This document shows, piece by piece, positions 17,292 through 27,042 of a stretch of 64,000 nt of DNA. Within the stretch, counting starts at the first letter, position 1; each line of letters begins with the position of its first letter. A program made the translations under genes and the position numbers. This stretch comes from Micromonospora sp. DSM 45708 (lineage in GTDB: Bacteria > Actinomycetota > Actinomycetes > Mycobacteriales > Micromonosporaceae), in the NCBI RefSeq assembly GCF_039566955.1, contig NZ_CP154796.1, positions 744,001 to 808,000 on the forward strand, given 5' to 3'. The notes under the pieces were generated by a model, which saw nothing but the letters and a program-made list of their open reading frames with translations, was not told the DNA's origin and did not search any database.

Positions 17292-19253
17292 TCAGCGGGC
17301 CAGGCCGCGCAGGAACCGCTCGGCGATCGGCACCGCGCTGGCCGTGCTGGAGCCGCCCTGCTCGACGAAGACCGCGAAGGCCACGTCGCCCTGCCAGCCC
17401 ACGAACCAGGCGTGGGTGTGCGCCGGGCTGTTGTCGTACTCCGCGGTGCCGGTCTTGCCGTGCACCGGCTCGCCGGGCACCTTGGCCAACGCGGTGGCGG
17501 TGCCGGCGGTGACCACGCCGCGCATCAGCGTCTTCAACGCCGCCACGGACTCCGGCTTGAGCGCCGGCCCGGCCGGGGCGGGCTTGCCCGGCGCCGGATC
17601 GAGCAGCAGCTTGGGCTGCTCGAAGCGGCCCCGCGCCACGGCCGCGGTGGCGCCGGCCATCGCCAACGGGCTGACCACCGTGGTGCCCTGGCCGATCGCG
17701 GCGGCGGCCTGCTCGGTGGGCCCCCCGTTCGCGGAGACCTTGCCGGTGAACACGTCCGCGCCCAGATCCCAGCCGGCCTCCAGCCCGAGCGTGCGGCCGG
17801 CCTGGGCGAGCCCGTCCGGGCCGAGCTGCGGGGCCAGCGCGGTGAAGGCGGTGTTGCAGGACTTCGCGAAGTCGGTGGCGAACGGCACCGCGCCCAGCTC
17901 GAAATTGTCCGAGTTCTTGAAGACGCGCCCGTCGACCTCGGCCGTCTTCGGACAGGCCACCGTGGTCTGCGGGGTCACCGCGCCGCGGTCGAGCAGGCCG
18001 AGCGCGCTGACCATCTTGAACGTGGAGCCGGGCGGCACCTGGGCGGTGAACGCGAGGTTCTCGCCGGCCGCGCCGGGGCCGTTCGCGGTGGCCAGCACCG
18101 CGCCGTCGCTGATCCGCACCGCGACCAGCGCGGAGCGGCGGGGCTGGCCCCGCAGCGCGGCGTCGGCGGCGTTCTGGGTGGCCACGTCCAGCGTGGTCCG
18201 CACCGGCTGGCCGGGCTTCGGGTCGCTGCGGAACACCTCGGTGCCGGTGGGCTCGGTGGCGCCCTCCGCGGCGGGCCGCTCGGTGATCACGGTGACGCCG
18301 GGCACGCCCCGCAGCCGCTCGTCGTAGCGGCCCTGGAGGCCGCCGTGGCCGACCAGGTCGCCGCGGGCGTACCGGTCGGGGTGGGCCTGGAGGTCGTCGG
18401 CCTGGGCCTGGTCGACGGAGCCGAGCAGCGCCCGGGCGAACTCCCGGGTCGGGGCCAGCATGAGCTGATCGGTGGGGAACCGGGTGCCGGGCAGGTCGTA
18501 GATGCGGGGCTTGATCTGCCGGTACGCCTCGTCGCGCAGCGTCACCACCTCGACCAGTGCGTCCCGGTCGGCCTGCTTGAGCCGCTCGGGCAGGTCGCTG
18601 AGGTCGACCGGCGGGCTGAGCGCGGGTCGGACCGCCTTGAACGCGGCGTCGAGCCGACGCACCAGGCCGGGCACGTCCTTCACCTCGCCGGGCGTGACCT
18701 GCACCCGGACCACCGGACGGGGCGCCACGATCGGCTTGCCGGCGGCGTCCAGCACCGCGGCCCGCTCCGCCGGCTCCCGGCGCAACGCGAGGTGGTCACC
18801 CTCGGTCAGCTTCTCGTGCACCACCGCCGGCTCCCAGATCACCTGCCACTGGTCGCCGTCGCCCTTGAGGCGCACCGGGTTCTCGTAGGCCCAGCGGACG
18901 CCGCCCGGCAGCGCCCAGGTCAGCCGGACCCGGGCGGTGGCGATGTCGCCGGCGGTCGTGATCTCGCCGGTGCGCTCCAGCGTCGGCGGCGTGGCGGCCA
19001 GCTCGCCGGAGAGCGCCTTCAACTGCTTGGTCACCTCGCCCGCCGGCACCCGCGCGCCGGTCGGCGCGATGAAGCCGACCGGTTGCAGGTCGCCCGAGCG
19101 CCAGCCGCTCAGGAAGGCGTCGACGGTGCCGGCCGGCCCGTCCTCGCCGGAGCACCCGGTCACCGCGCCGGCGGCCAGCAGGGCGGCGACCAGCGCCGCG
19201 ATCGGCCGGCGGCGGGATTGGCGACGGGGGCGGGCGGGGTACGACAGGGGCAT
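17292..19253 (-). CDS. Penicillin-binding lipoprotein transpeptidase (MecA-N type)
   Basis: The 653-residue exported class B PBP crosslinks peptidoglycan. A lipobox (GAVTGC, Cys34) predicts a lipid anchor. Residues about 40-150 match the NTF2-like MecA N-terminal domain, then comes a PBP dimerisation domain, then the transpeptidase with all three motifs: STFK (PGSTFKM), SCN (KSCNTAF) and KTG (HGKTGTAEY). The combination resembles low-affinity PBPs such as PBP2a, although common in actinobacteria without implying resistance. The ATG at 19253 sits 290 bp from the divergent glutamate dehydrogenase gene, which must share the promoter region. Confidence 0.9.
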   Translation of the reverse strand: MPLSYPARPRRQSRRRPIAALVAALLAAGAVTGCSGEDGPAGTVDAFLSGWRSGDLQPVGFIAPTGARVPAGEVTKQLKALSGELAATPPTLERTGEITTAGDIATARVRLTWALPGGVRWAYENPVRLKGDGDQWQVIWEPAVVHEKLTEGDHLALRREPAERAAVLDAAGKPIVAPRPVVRVQVTPGEVKDVPGLVRRLDAAFKAVRPALSPPVDLSDLPERLKQADRDALVEVVTLRDEAYRQIKPRIYDLPGTRFPTDQLMLAPTREFARALLGSVDQAQADDLQAHPDRYARGDLVGHGGLQGRYDERLRGVPGVTVITERPAAEGATEPTGTEVFRSDPKPGQPVRTTLDVATQNAADAALRGQPRRSALVAVRISDGAVLATANGPGAAGENLAFTAQVPPGSTFKMVSALGLLDRGAVTPQTTVACPKTAEVDGRVFKNSDNFELGAVPFATDFAKSCNTAFTALAPQLGPDGLAQAGRTLGLEAGWDLGADVFTGKVSANGGPTEQAAAAIGQGTTVVSPLAMAGATAAVARGRFEQPKLLLDPAPGKPAPAGPALKPESVAALKTLMRGVVTAGTATALAKVPGEPVHGKTGTAEYDNSPAHTHAWFVGWQGDVAFAVFVEQGGSSTASAVPIAERFLRGLAR

Positions 19254-19540
19254 GAAGCGGTCCCTCCGGTGCGAAACTGACCTGCACGCTAGTACGCCAC
19301 GCGGCTCCCCACCGCCCCGCCACCGCCTGCGGCGGGTTCAGAAGTGGCATGTGGCAGTGTGATGAACATCGCCAGCCGGGTAATCCGCGACCGGCCGACC
19401 ACGGACCCGCAACAGGTGAAAGGGCACAGTCCCGATCCGGACGTCCGGCCAGTGGTCCGCCGACCGAGGTGCACAACGGCAGGGCCTAGGCTGGGCGGCA
19501 GAGTGACCCACAACGCGGTGGGTCGAGGGGAGTGGCACCG

Positions 19541-22500
19541 ATGGACCGGCGTCCGGCGATCAAACCGGGACCCGATCTCCAGGCTGACACCAGCCGGGAC
19601 GATGACAGCTTCGATTCGGCGACCGACGGGGACGGTTTCGGCCGTCTCGACACAGGAGTGACCGGCCTGACCGGTTCCAGCATCGACACCCTCTACGACC
19701 TGGGGCTGCCCGCGCAGGCCCTGGCCGACGACGTGGAGGACGCCGAGCTGGACGAACCGGTGCCCAACGCGGAGCGGCTGGTCGCCCAGGCGGTCGCGCT
19801 GGCCGGCGACGACCACGACGCGGCCACGCTGGTGGACCGCTTCTGGCGGTTCGCGCCGGACGAGGAGCTGATCGGCTTCACCGCCGAGGAGATGCTGGAG
19901 GCGGCCCGGGCCCACCGGGACCTGGCCCAGCAGCGGGTGCCCGGCGAGCTGAAGCTGCGCATCCACGAACCGGACGCCGAGCAGCACCACACCGTCGTCG
20001 AGATCGTCACCGACGACATGCCGTTCCTGGTCGACTCGGTCACCGCGCTGCTGAACTCCCGCCACCTCGACGTGCACCTGCTGGTGCACCCGTTGGTAGT
20101 GGTCCGGCGGGAGCCGCTGGGCCGGCTCACCGAGGTCTCCGCGGACGTGGAGCCGGACGACGCGATCGCCGGTGACCTGGTCGAGAGCTGGATGCGGATC
20201 GAGATCGACCCGGTCCGCGACCCGGCCGAGCGGGAGGCGGTGCGCCGCGAGCTGCAACGCGTGCTCACCGACGTGCGGGAGGCCGTCGAGGACTGGCCCA
20301 AGATGCGGCAGCGGGCGATGGCGCTCGCCGACGAGTTGGCCGCCGCGCGCACGTCGGACAACCGCCCGCCGGTGCCGGAAAAGGACATCACGGACTCGGT
20401 GGAGTTGCTGCGCTGGCTCGCGCACGACCACTTCACGTTCCTCGGCTACCGGGAGTACCGCCTGGTCGACGCGGACGGCGCGGACGGCGGGCAGGCCCTG
20501 GAGGCGGTGCTCGGCACCGGGCTGGGCATCCTGCGGTCCGACTCGCCGGAGGCCCGGGCGCTGAACTCGATGACCCCGGAGGCGTACGAGCGGGTGCTGG
20601 AGAAGCGCCTGCTCATCATCACCAAGGCCAACTCCCGGGCCACCGTGCACCGCTCGGCCTACCTCGACTACATCGGCTTCAAGATCTTCAACGACGCCGG
20701 GGAGGTGGTCGGGGAGCGACGCTTCCTGGGCCTGTTCTCCACCGCCGCGTACCGGACCAGCGTGCAGGAACTGCCGGTGGTCCGCCGCAAGGTCGCCGAG
20801 GTGCTGGACCGCTCCGGCCTGAGCCTGCGCAGCCACTCCGGCAAGGACCTGCTCCAGATCCTGGAGACCTACCCGCGCGACGAGCTGTTCCAGATCAAGA
20901 CCGACGACCTCTACCACGCGGTGATCGGCGTGCTGCGGATGGCCGGCCGCCGGCAGCTCCGGGTCTTCCTGCGCCGGGACGCGTACGGGCGGTTCATCTC
21001 CTGCCTGATCTACCTGCCCCGGGACCGGTTCACCACGCAGAACCGGCTGCGCATGCAGGACATCCTGCTGCGCGAGCTGAACGGCGTCGGCGTCGACTAC
21101 ACCACGAGGGTCACCGAGTCGATGCTGGCCCGGGTGCACTTCATCGTGCGCACCGACCCGAACAACCCGCCCGGCGAGATCGACGCCGACCTGCTCGCCG
21201 AGGAGCTGGCCGACGCCACCCGGCTCTGGGACGACGACTACCGGCTGGTGCTGGAGCGCAAGCTCGGCGACGAGCAGGCCAAGCACCTGTTCAGCCGCTA
21301 CGCCGACGCGTTCCCGGAGGGCTACAAGGACGGGCACACGCCGTACGAGGCGATGAAGGACCTCGCCAAGCTGGAGCTGCTGGAGGAGTCCGGCCAGCTC
21401 GAGATGCACCTGTTCCGCAAGCAGGTGGCGCCGCGGGCCTACTCGGGCCGGGCCGCCGACGGCGACGAGTCCCTGGACGTGCGGTTCAAGGTCTACCGGT
21501 ACGGCGAGCCGATGATGCTCTCCGCCGTGCTGCCGGTGCTGCACTCGCTCGGCGTGAAGGTGGTCGACGAGCACCCGTACGAGGTGGAGCGCGTCGACGG
21601 CCGGATCTGGCTCTACGACTTCGGTCTGGAGCTGCCGGAACGGCACCAGGACCTGTCCGAGGTGCGCCCGCACGTGGAGAACGCGTTCGCCGCCGCCTGG
21701 CGGGGCGAGGCCGAGGTGGACGGCTTCAACGAGCTGGTGCTGCGCACCGGGCTCACCTGGCGGCAGGTGGTGGTGCTGCGCGCGTACGCGAAGTACCTGC
21801 GGCAGGCCGGCACCGTGTTCTCCCAGGAGTACATGGAGCAGACGTTCATCGCGTACCCGAGCATCGCCGGGCTGCTGGTGCAGCTCTTCGAGATCCGGTT
21901 CGCGCCCGGCGGGATCACCATGGACGAGCGGCGGCAGCGCAGCGCCGAACTGGTCGACGCGATCGGCGAGGCGCTCGACGAGGTGTCCAGCCTCGACCAG
22001 GACCGCATCCTGCGCGCCTACCTGACGTTGATCCAGGCCACGCTGCGGACCAGCTTCTACCAGAAGCCGGTGGGTGGGCGGCCCAAGCCGTACGTGGCGT
22101 TCAAGCTGGACCCGCAGGCCATCCCGGACCTGCCGGCGCCGCGGCCGAAGTTCGAGATCTTCGTCTACTCGCCCCGGTTCGAGGGCGTGCACCTGCGGTT
22201 CGGGCCGGTGGCCCGGGGCGGCCTGCGCTGGTCGGACCGGCGTGAGGACTTCCGCACCGAGGTGCTGGGCCTGGTCAAGGCGCAGATGGTGAAGAACGCG
22301 GTGATCGTGCCGGTCGGTGCCAAGGGCGGCTTCGTGCTCAAGCAGAAGCCGGGCGACCGGGACGAGGCGGTGGTCTGCTACAAGGAGTTCATCTCCGCGT
22401 TGCTCGACGTCACGGACAACATCGTCAGCGGCGAGATCGTGCCGCCCGAGGACGTGGTCCGGCACGACGCCGACGACCCGTACCTGGTGGTCGCGGCGGA

Positions 22501-24601
22501 CAAGGGCACCGCGACGTTCTCCGACATCGCCAACGAGATCTCCACCGCGCACCACTTCTGGTTGGGCGACGCGTTCGCCTCCGGCGGCTCGGCCGGCTAC
22601 GACCACAAGAAGATGGGCATCACCGCCCGGGGCGCCTGGGAGTCGGTGAAGCGGCACTTCCGGGAGCTGGGGCACGACACCCAGACCCAGGACTTCACCG
22701 TGGTCGGCGTCGGCGACATGTCCGGCGACGTGTTCGGCAACGGGATGCTGCTCTCCGAGCACATCCGGCTGTTGGCCGCGTTCGACCACCGGCACATCTT
22801 CCTGGACCCGGACCCGGACGCGGCCACCTCGTTCGCCGAGCGCAAGCGGCTGTTCGACCTGCCCCGGTCGTCCTGGGAGGACTACGACCCGGAGCTGATC
22901 TCGGAAGGCGGCGGCATCTTCCCGCGTACCGCGAAGTCGGTGCCGATCACGCCGCAGGTCCGGGCGGTGCTCGGCCTCGACGACGACGTCACGCAGCTCA
23001 GCCCGCAGGAGCTGATGAAGGCGATCGTCACCGCGCCGGTGGACCTGTTCTGGAACGGCGGCATCGGCACCTACGTGAAGGCGTCGACGCAGACCAACGC
23101 CGAGGTCGGGGACAAGTCCAACGACGCCATCCGGGTGGACGGCAAGAGCCTGCGCTGCCGGGTGGTCGGCGAGGGCGGCAACCTGGGCTTCACCCAGCAG
23201 GGCCGGATCGAGTACGCCGCCGGCGGCGGCCGGATCTACACCGACTTCATCGACAACGCGGCCGGGGTGGACTGCTCCGACCACGAGGTGAACATCAAGA
23301 TCCTGCTGAACACCGCGGTCGCCGACGGGGAGCTGGACCGGCCGGAGCGCGACGAGCTGCTGGCCCAGATGACCGACGAGGTCGCCGAGCTGGTGCTGCG
23401 GGACAACTACGACCAGGCGCGGGCGCTGAACAACGCCCAGGCCCAGGCCGCCTCGCTGCTCCCGGTGCACCGTCGGATGATCAGCGAGCTGGAGCGGTCC
23501 GGCGCGCTGGACCGGGCACTGGAGGCGCTGCCGTCGGACGAGGAGCTGGCGGTCCGCGTCGAGACCGGGCTGACCCCGCCGGAGTTCGCGGTGCTGCTCG
23601 CGTACGTGAAGATCGTGCTCGAGCGGGAGATCGTCAGCGAGGGCCTGGCGGACGAGGAGTGGACGACCGACGTCCTGGTCAACTACTTCCCGACCCCGCT
23701 GCGGCAGCGCTTCGCCGACCGGATGGGCCGGCACCGGCTGCGTCGGGACATCGTCACCACGGTGCTGGTCAACGAGGCGATCAATCGGGGCGGCATCTCG
23801 TTCGTGTTCCGGGTGGTCGAGGAGACGGCCGCCTCGGCGGCGGACGTGCTGCGGGCGTACGTGGTGGTCCGTGAGGTGTTCGAGCTGGGCGACCTGTGGA
23901 ACGCGGTGGAGGCGCTGGACAACAAGGTCTCGCCCGAGTTGCAGACCGCCGTCTACCTGGACACCCGACGGCTGCTCGACCGCGCGGTGCGGTGGCTGGT
24001 CACCAACCGGCGCTCGCCGATCGACGTGCCGGCGGAGATCGCCCGGCTGCGGGACGGCGTGGCCCGCCTGATGCCGGACCTGGAACACCTGTTCTGGGGC
24101 ACCGAGCGGGAGGCGATCGCGGCGCACATCGAGGCGCTCGTCGGCAAGGGGCTGCCGCGTGAGCTGGCCATCCAGGCGACCCGCCTGATGTACAGCTTCG
24201 GCCTGCTCGACATCGTCGAGACGGCGAAGACGACCGGGCGGGAGGTGAGCGAGGTGGCCTCGGTCTACTTCGTGCTCTCCGACCGGTTCCGGGTCGACGC
24301 GCTGCTGTCGAAGATCTCCCTGCTGCCGCGGGAGGACCGCTGGCAGACGCTGGCCCGGATGGCGCTGCGCTACGACCTGTACGCCGCGCTGGCCGCGCTC
24401 ACCGCGGAGGTGCTCAGCTCCACCTCGGACAGCCAGCCGCCGGTGGAGCGGGTGCAGGAGTGGGAGCAGGCGAACGCGACCTCGATCCACCGGGCGCACC
24501 GGGCGATGGGGGAGTTCGACGAGTCCCGCGCCGACCTGTCCGCGCTGTCGGTCCTGCTGCGCCAGATCCGTACCCTGGTCCGGACGTCGTCGGCGGCCTG
24601 A
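19541..24601 (+). CDS. gdhB: NAD-specific glutamate dehydrogenase, large 180-kDa class
   Basis: The 1686-residue enzyme deaminates glutamate to 2-oxoglutarate with NAD+. The large N-terminal half holds regulatory ACT-like domains. The catalytic half has RGGLRWSDR, the substrate-lysine region VPVGAKGGFVLKQKPG, the Rossmann part GVGDMSGDVFGNGML and VVGEGGNLGFTQ. Length matches the Streptomyces clavuligerus-type enzyme (about 1650 residues), which is typically an allosteric catabolic GDH. I chose ATG 19541 because GGGGAG lies eight bases upstream, while GTG 19532 would leave no spacing. It is monocistronic and ends at a strong bidirectional terminator. Confidence 0.93.
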   Translation: MDRRPAIKPGPDLQADTSRDDDSFDSATDGDGFGRLDTGVTGLTGSSIDTLYDLGLPAQALADDVEDAELDEPVPNAERLVAQAVALAGDDHDAATLVDRFWRFAPDEELIGFTAEEMLEAARAHRDLAQQRVPGELKLRIHEPDAEQHHTVVEIVTDDMPFLVDSVTALLNSRHLDVHLLVHPLVVVRREPLGRLTEVSADVEPDDAIAGDLVESWMRIEIDPVRDPAEREAVRRELQRVLTDVREAVEDWPKMRQRAMALADELAAARTSDNRPPVPEKDITDSVELLRWLAHDHFTFLGYREYRLVDADGADGGQALEAVLGTGLGILRSDSPEARALNSMTPEAYERVLEKRLLIITKANSRATVHRSAYLDYIGFKIFNDAGEVVGERRFLGLFSTAAYRTSVQELPVVRRKVAEVLDRSGLSLRSHSGKDLLQILETYPRDELFQIKTDDLYHAVIGVLRMAGRRQLRVFLRRDAYGRFISCLIYLPRDRFTTQNRLRMQDILLRELNGVGVDYTTRVTESMLARVHFIVRTDPNNPPGEIDADLLAEELADATRLWDDDYRLVLERKLGDEQAKHLFSRYADAFPEGYKDGHTPYEAMKDLAKLELLEESGQLEMHLFRKQVAPRAYSGRAADGDESLDVRFKVYRYGEPMMLSAVLPVLHSLGVKVVDEHPYEVERVDGRIWLYDFGLELPERHQDLSEVRPHVENAFAAAWRGEAEVDGFNELVLRTGLTWRQVVVLRAYAKYLRQAGTVFSQEYMEQTFIAYPSIAGLLVQLFEIRFAPGGITMDERRQRSAELVDAIGEALDEVSSLDQDRILRAYLTLIQATLRTSFYQKPVGGRPKPYVAFKLDPQAIPDLPAPRPKFEIFVYSPRFEGVHLRFGPVARGGLRWSDRREDFRTEVLGLVKAQMVKNAVIVPVGAKGGFVLKQKPGDRDEAVVCYKEFISALLDVTDNIVSGEIVPPEDVVRHDADDPYLVVAADKGTATFSDIANEISTAHHFWLGDAFASGGSAGYDHKKMGITARGAWESVKRHFRELGHDTQTQDFTVVGVGDMSGDVFGNGMLLSEHIRLLAAFDHRHIFLDPDPDAATSFAERKRLFDLPRSSWEDYDPELISEGGGIFPRTAKSVPITPQVRAVLGLDDDVTQLSPQELMKAIVTAPVDLFWNGGIGTYVKASTQTNAEVGDKSNDAIRVDGKSLRCRVVGEGGNLGFTQQGRIEYAAGGGRIYTDFIDNAAGVDCSDHEVNIKILLNTAVADGELDRPERDELLAQMTDEVAELVLRDNYDQARALNNAQAQAASLLPVHRRMISELERSGALDRALEALPSDEELAVRVETGLTPPEFAVLLAYVKIVLEREIVSEGLADEEWTTDVLVNYFPTPLRQRFADRMGRHRLRRDIVTTVLVNEAINRGGISFVFRVVEETAASAADVLRAYVVVREVFELGDLWNAVEALDNKVSPELQTAVYLDTRRLLDRAVRWLVTNRRSPIDVPAEIARLRDGVARLMPDLEHLFWGTEREAIAAHIEALVGKGLPRELAIQATRLMYSFGLLDIVETAKTTGREVSEVASVYFVLSDRFRVDALLSKISLLPREDRWQTLARMALRYDLYAALAALTAEVLSSTSDSQPPVERVQEWEQANATSIHRAHRAMGEFDESRADLSALSVLLRQIRTLVRTSSAA

Positions 24602-24638
24602 CGCTCCACCTGCCTCTGCCCCTGCCATCTGGCTGATT

Positions 24639-24684
24639 CACGGAAAGAGTGCCCATCGCGCCTCGGATGGGCACTCTTTCCGTG
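24639..24684. terminator. Bidirectional terminator between gdhB and the sortase
   Basis: CACGGAAAGAGTGCCCATC (24639-24657) and GATGGGCACTCTTTCCGTG (24666-24684) pair without mismatch over 19 bp. It sits between convergent stops, 37 bp after gdhB and 11 bp after the sortase stop. Confidence 0.9.
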
Positions 24685-24695
24685 CATGAGGTGGG

Positions 24696-25703
24696 TCAGC
24701 GGATCATCCGCGCGTAGACCACGATGTTGTTCAGGTAGCTGCCGGCGGTCCGGTCGAACACCCCGCCGCAGGTGACCACGCGCAGACCCGGCACGGCGGA
24801 CGGCCCGTAGACCTGTTCCGCCGGGAAGGCGGTCTTCGGGTACGAGCGGACCTCCTCCACGGTGAACGTGACGGTCGAGCCGTCCTGCCGGGACACGGCG
24901 ATGGTGTCGCCCGGCACCAGCGCGCCCAGGTTGAAGAAGACCGCCGGGCCGAGCTTGGCGGAGTCGACGTGCCCGACGACCACGGCGTTGCCGGCCTCGC
25001 CGGGGCTGGCGCCGGGGGAGTACCAACCCGCCTTCATCGCCTGGTCCAGCGGGGGCACCTCGACCGTGCCGTCCGGGTTGGTGCCGAGCGTCATGACCTC
25101 GGCACGGACCCCGATCCGGGGAATCACGATGGTGGTGGGCGCCGAGCGGGGCAGCGCGGCCGGGGCACCCGTGGGCCCGGTCGGCGCGGCTCCGGGCGCC
25201 GCCGGCACGGTCCCGGACGGTACGCCGGGCACGGTCCCGGACGGTACGCCCGGCACGGTCCCGGACGGTACGCCCGGCACGGTCCCGGACGGTACGCCCG
25301 GAGCGGCTCCCGGGCGGGAACCGGGCGGTGTCGCCGACGCGGCTCCGGACGGCGCGCCCCCGCTCGGTGCCGCCGGCGTGCCCCCGGGTGGCGCTGCCGG
25401 CATGGTTCCCGGCGGGCCGGTCGGGGCGGTGCCGGGCGGCGCGGAGTCGACGTCGTCCCACGGCGTGGCGGCCTCGACGTCCGCGTCCGGTCCGGCCGCC
25501 GGGTCGGCGGCATCAGTCGTGCCGGCCGGTCCGGCCTGCGCGATCGGCTGCGGCGGGGTGGGTGGCGGGACGGTGCGGACGGACGCGCCGATCAGGCCCG
25601 AGCCCACCATGGCGAGGAGGACGACGACGGCCGCGCCGGCGGCGCGCCACGGTTTCCCGTGACGGCCGCCGGCCCGGGTCGTCGTCCGGTCAGACCAGGC
25701 CAC
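24696..25703 (-). CDS. Class F sortase
   Basis: The 335-residue protein has one N-terminal membrane segment (residues 22-40), a long Pro/Gly/Ala linker, and a sortase barrel from about residue 188. Catalytic His245 (VVGHVDS) and Cys312 (VVTCGG) are in place, and the C-terminal Arg332 (NNIVVYARM) is a candidate for the active-site arginine. Class F sortases are the single-domain type common in actinobacteria; their substrates are poorly known. The linker has four copies of GVPSGTVP, encoded by 24-bp tandem repeats at about 25204-25299. GTG 25703 overlaps the upstream gene by 14 bases, so it is coupled to the repeat-rich surface protein, the probable substrate. Confidence 0.85.
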   Translation of the reverse strand: MAWSDRTTTRAGGRHGKPWRAAGAAVVVLLAMVGSGLIGASVRTVPPPTPPQPIAQAGPAGTTDAADPAAGPDADVEAATPWDDVDSAPPGTAPTGPPGTMPAAPPGGTPAAPSGGAPSGAASATPPGSRPGAAPGVPSGTVPGVPSGTVPGVPSGTVPGVPSGTVPAAPGAAPTGPTGAPAALPRSAPTTIVIPRIGVRAEVMTLGTNPDGTVEVPPLDQAMKAGWYSPGASPGEAGNAVVVGHVDSAKLGPAVFFNLGALVPGDTIAVSRQDGSTVTFTVEEVRSYPKTAFPAEQVYGPSAVPGLRVVTCGGVFDRTAGSYLNNIVVYARMIR

Positions 25704-27042
25704 CGGCCCGCCGCCGACGCAGCAGCACCAGCCCGCCGAGCGCGGCGGCGCCGATCATGCCGGCACCTCCGGTGGCGAGATTACGGTCCAGGCCGGTGGT
25801 GGCCATGCCGCCGTCACCGCCGTCGACCCCGCCCCGCGGCAGGACCACCAGCTCGCCCTCGCCGCAGGAGCCGTTCAGCTCGTACCGGCCGGGGTGGACG
25901 TCCTCGGAGACGCGGGCCTCGCCGTAGTAGACGAAGTCCTTCCCGTGCTCCCAGCCGGCCTCGTCCCCGCCCCGGCCGTAGCCCTCGTCGTCCTGCCAGT
26001 CCTCCTGCCAGTCGCCGTGGTGCTCGTCTTTGGCGTCCTTGCCGTGCTCGTCTTTGGCGTCCTTGCCGTGCTCGTCCTTGCCGTCCTTGCCGTATTCGTC
26101 TTTGGCGTCCTTGCCGTGCTCGTCCTTGCCGTCCTTGCCGTATTCGTCCTTGGCGTCCTTGCCGTGCTCGTCCTTGCCGTCCTTGCCGTATTCGTCTTTG
26201 GCGTCCTTGCCGTATTCGTCCTTGGCGTCCTTGCCGTGTTCGTCCTTGTTGGCCTCCGGCGGGGCGCCGTGCTCGTCCTTGCCGTCCTTGCCGTGTCCGT
26301 CCTTGCCGTCCTTGCCGTGCTCGTCCTGGGTCCAGTCGGTGGCCGCCCAGCCCGGCTCGGCGTCCTGGCCGTACTCCTCGTGGCCCTGCGGCCCCGCATC
26401 CCCGGCGTCGGCGGCCATGCCGGCACCCGCACCGCCCGGCTTCGGCGCGTCGGCCGGCGGCTCCGGCATCCCCGCCTCGCCGGGACCGTGCCCGTCCTGG
26501 CCCTTCTCGTCCTTGCCTTCGGGGCCCTTGCCTTCGGGACCCTTGCCTTCGGGGCCCTTGCCTTCGGGGCCCTTGCCTTCGGGACCCTTGCCTTCGGGAC
26601 CCTTGCCTTCGGGACCCTTGCCCTCGGGGCCCTTGTTCTCAGGCCCCTTGCCCTGCTCGTCCTTGCCCTCCGGGGCCTTGCCGTGGTCTTCCCCGTGCCC
26701 GTCCTTGCCGTCCGGGCCCTGGTCCGCGTCCCCGGCCCAGTCGCCGCCCCGGTCGGCCCAGTCGCCGCCCTGGTCGGCCCAGTCGCCGTGCTCCCCGTCA
26801 CGGGCCGGGTGGAGGTCGACCTTGCCGGTCACCTTCGACCAGACGTAGGCGTGCTCCTGGGGCTCCGAGCAGATCTCCAGCAGTTCCACCCTGTCGCCGG
26901 CCTTGACCACGTGCGGCTTGGCGATCACCTTGCCCTCGTCGTCGTGCCCGCCTGCGTAGGCCATTCCCGGGGTGAACACGAGAAGGCCCGCACCGCCGAG
27001 AGCGGCACCCGCGACGATCTTCCCGAGCATCTTGTCAGCCAT
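25690..27042 (-). CDS. Repeat-rich cell-surface protein paired with the sortase
   Basis: This 450-residue secreted protein has a signal peptide (residues 1-30, ending GMAYA). Residues 37-80 and 368-402 look like two halves of one small beta domain (KPHVVKAGDRVELLEICSE and VYYGEARVSEDVHPGRYELN). One cysteine lies in each half (58 and 393). Between them are about 285 low-complexity residues: GDWADxG repeats, GPEGK repeats (about 137-177) and DEHGKDAK/DEYGKDGK repeats (about 239-341). The C-terminus is NLATGGAGMIGAAALGGLVLLR plus a basic tail, which looks like a sorting signal without LPxTG. The GGAG before ATG 27042 supports the start. The function is unknown, with surface display or adhesion likely. 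Confidence 0.8.
   Translation of the reverse strand: MADKMLGKIVAGAALGGAGLLVFTPGMAYAGGHDDEGKVIAKPHVVKAGDRVELLEICSEPQEHAYVWSKVTGKVDLHPARDGEHGDWADQGGDWADRGGDWAGDADQGPDGKDGHGEDHGKAPEGKDEQGKGPENKGPEGKGPEGKGPEGKGPEGKGPEGKGPEGKGPEGKGPEGKDEKGQDGHGPGEAGMPEPPADAPKPGGAGAGMAADAGDAGPQGHEEYGQDAEPGWAATDWTQDEHGKDGKDGHGKDGKDEHGAPPEANKDEHGKDAKDEYGKDAKDEYGKDGKDEHGKDAKDEYGKDGKDEHGKDAKDEYGKDGKDEHGKDAKDEHGKDAKDEHHGDWQEDWQDDEGYGRGGDEAGWEHGKDFVYYGEARVSEDVHPGRYELNGSCGEGELVVLPRGGVDGGDGGMATTGLDRNLATGGAGMIGAAALGGLVLLRRRRAGGLV

Noticed and set aside
19289..24628. A 1779-codon open frame on the minus strand opposite the glutamate dehydrogenase.
   Set aside because: High GC leaves antisense frames open. The product is His/Arg/Val-rich without domains, and the plus strand is a full-length known enzyme.
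25204..25299. 24-bp tandem repeats as a possible regulatory array.
   Set aside because: They encode GVPSGTVP in the sortase linker and are in frame.
26036..26640. Regular short repeats that look like a CRISPR or minisatellite array.
   Set aside because: Periods of 15 and about 42 bp keep the reading frame of the surface protein and translate into GPEGK and DEHGKDAK repeats. No cas genes are near.
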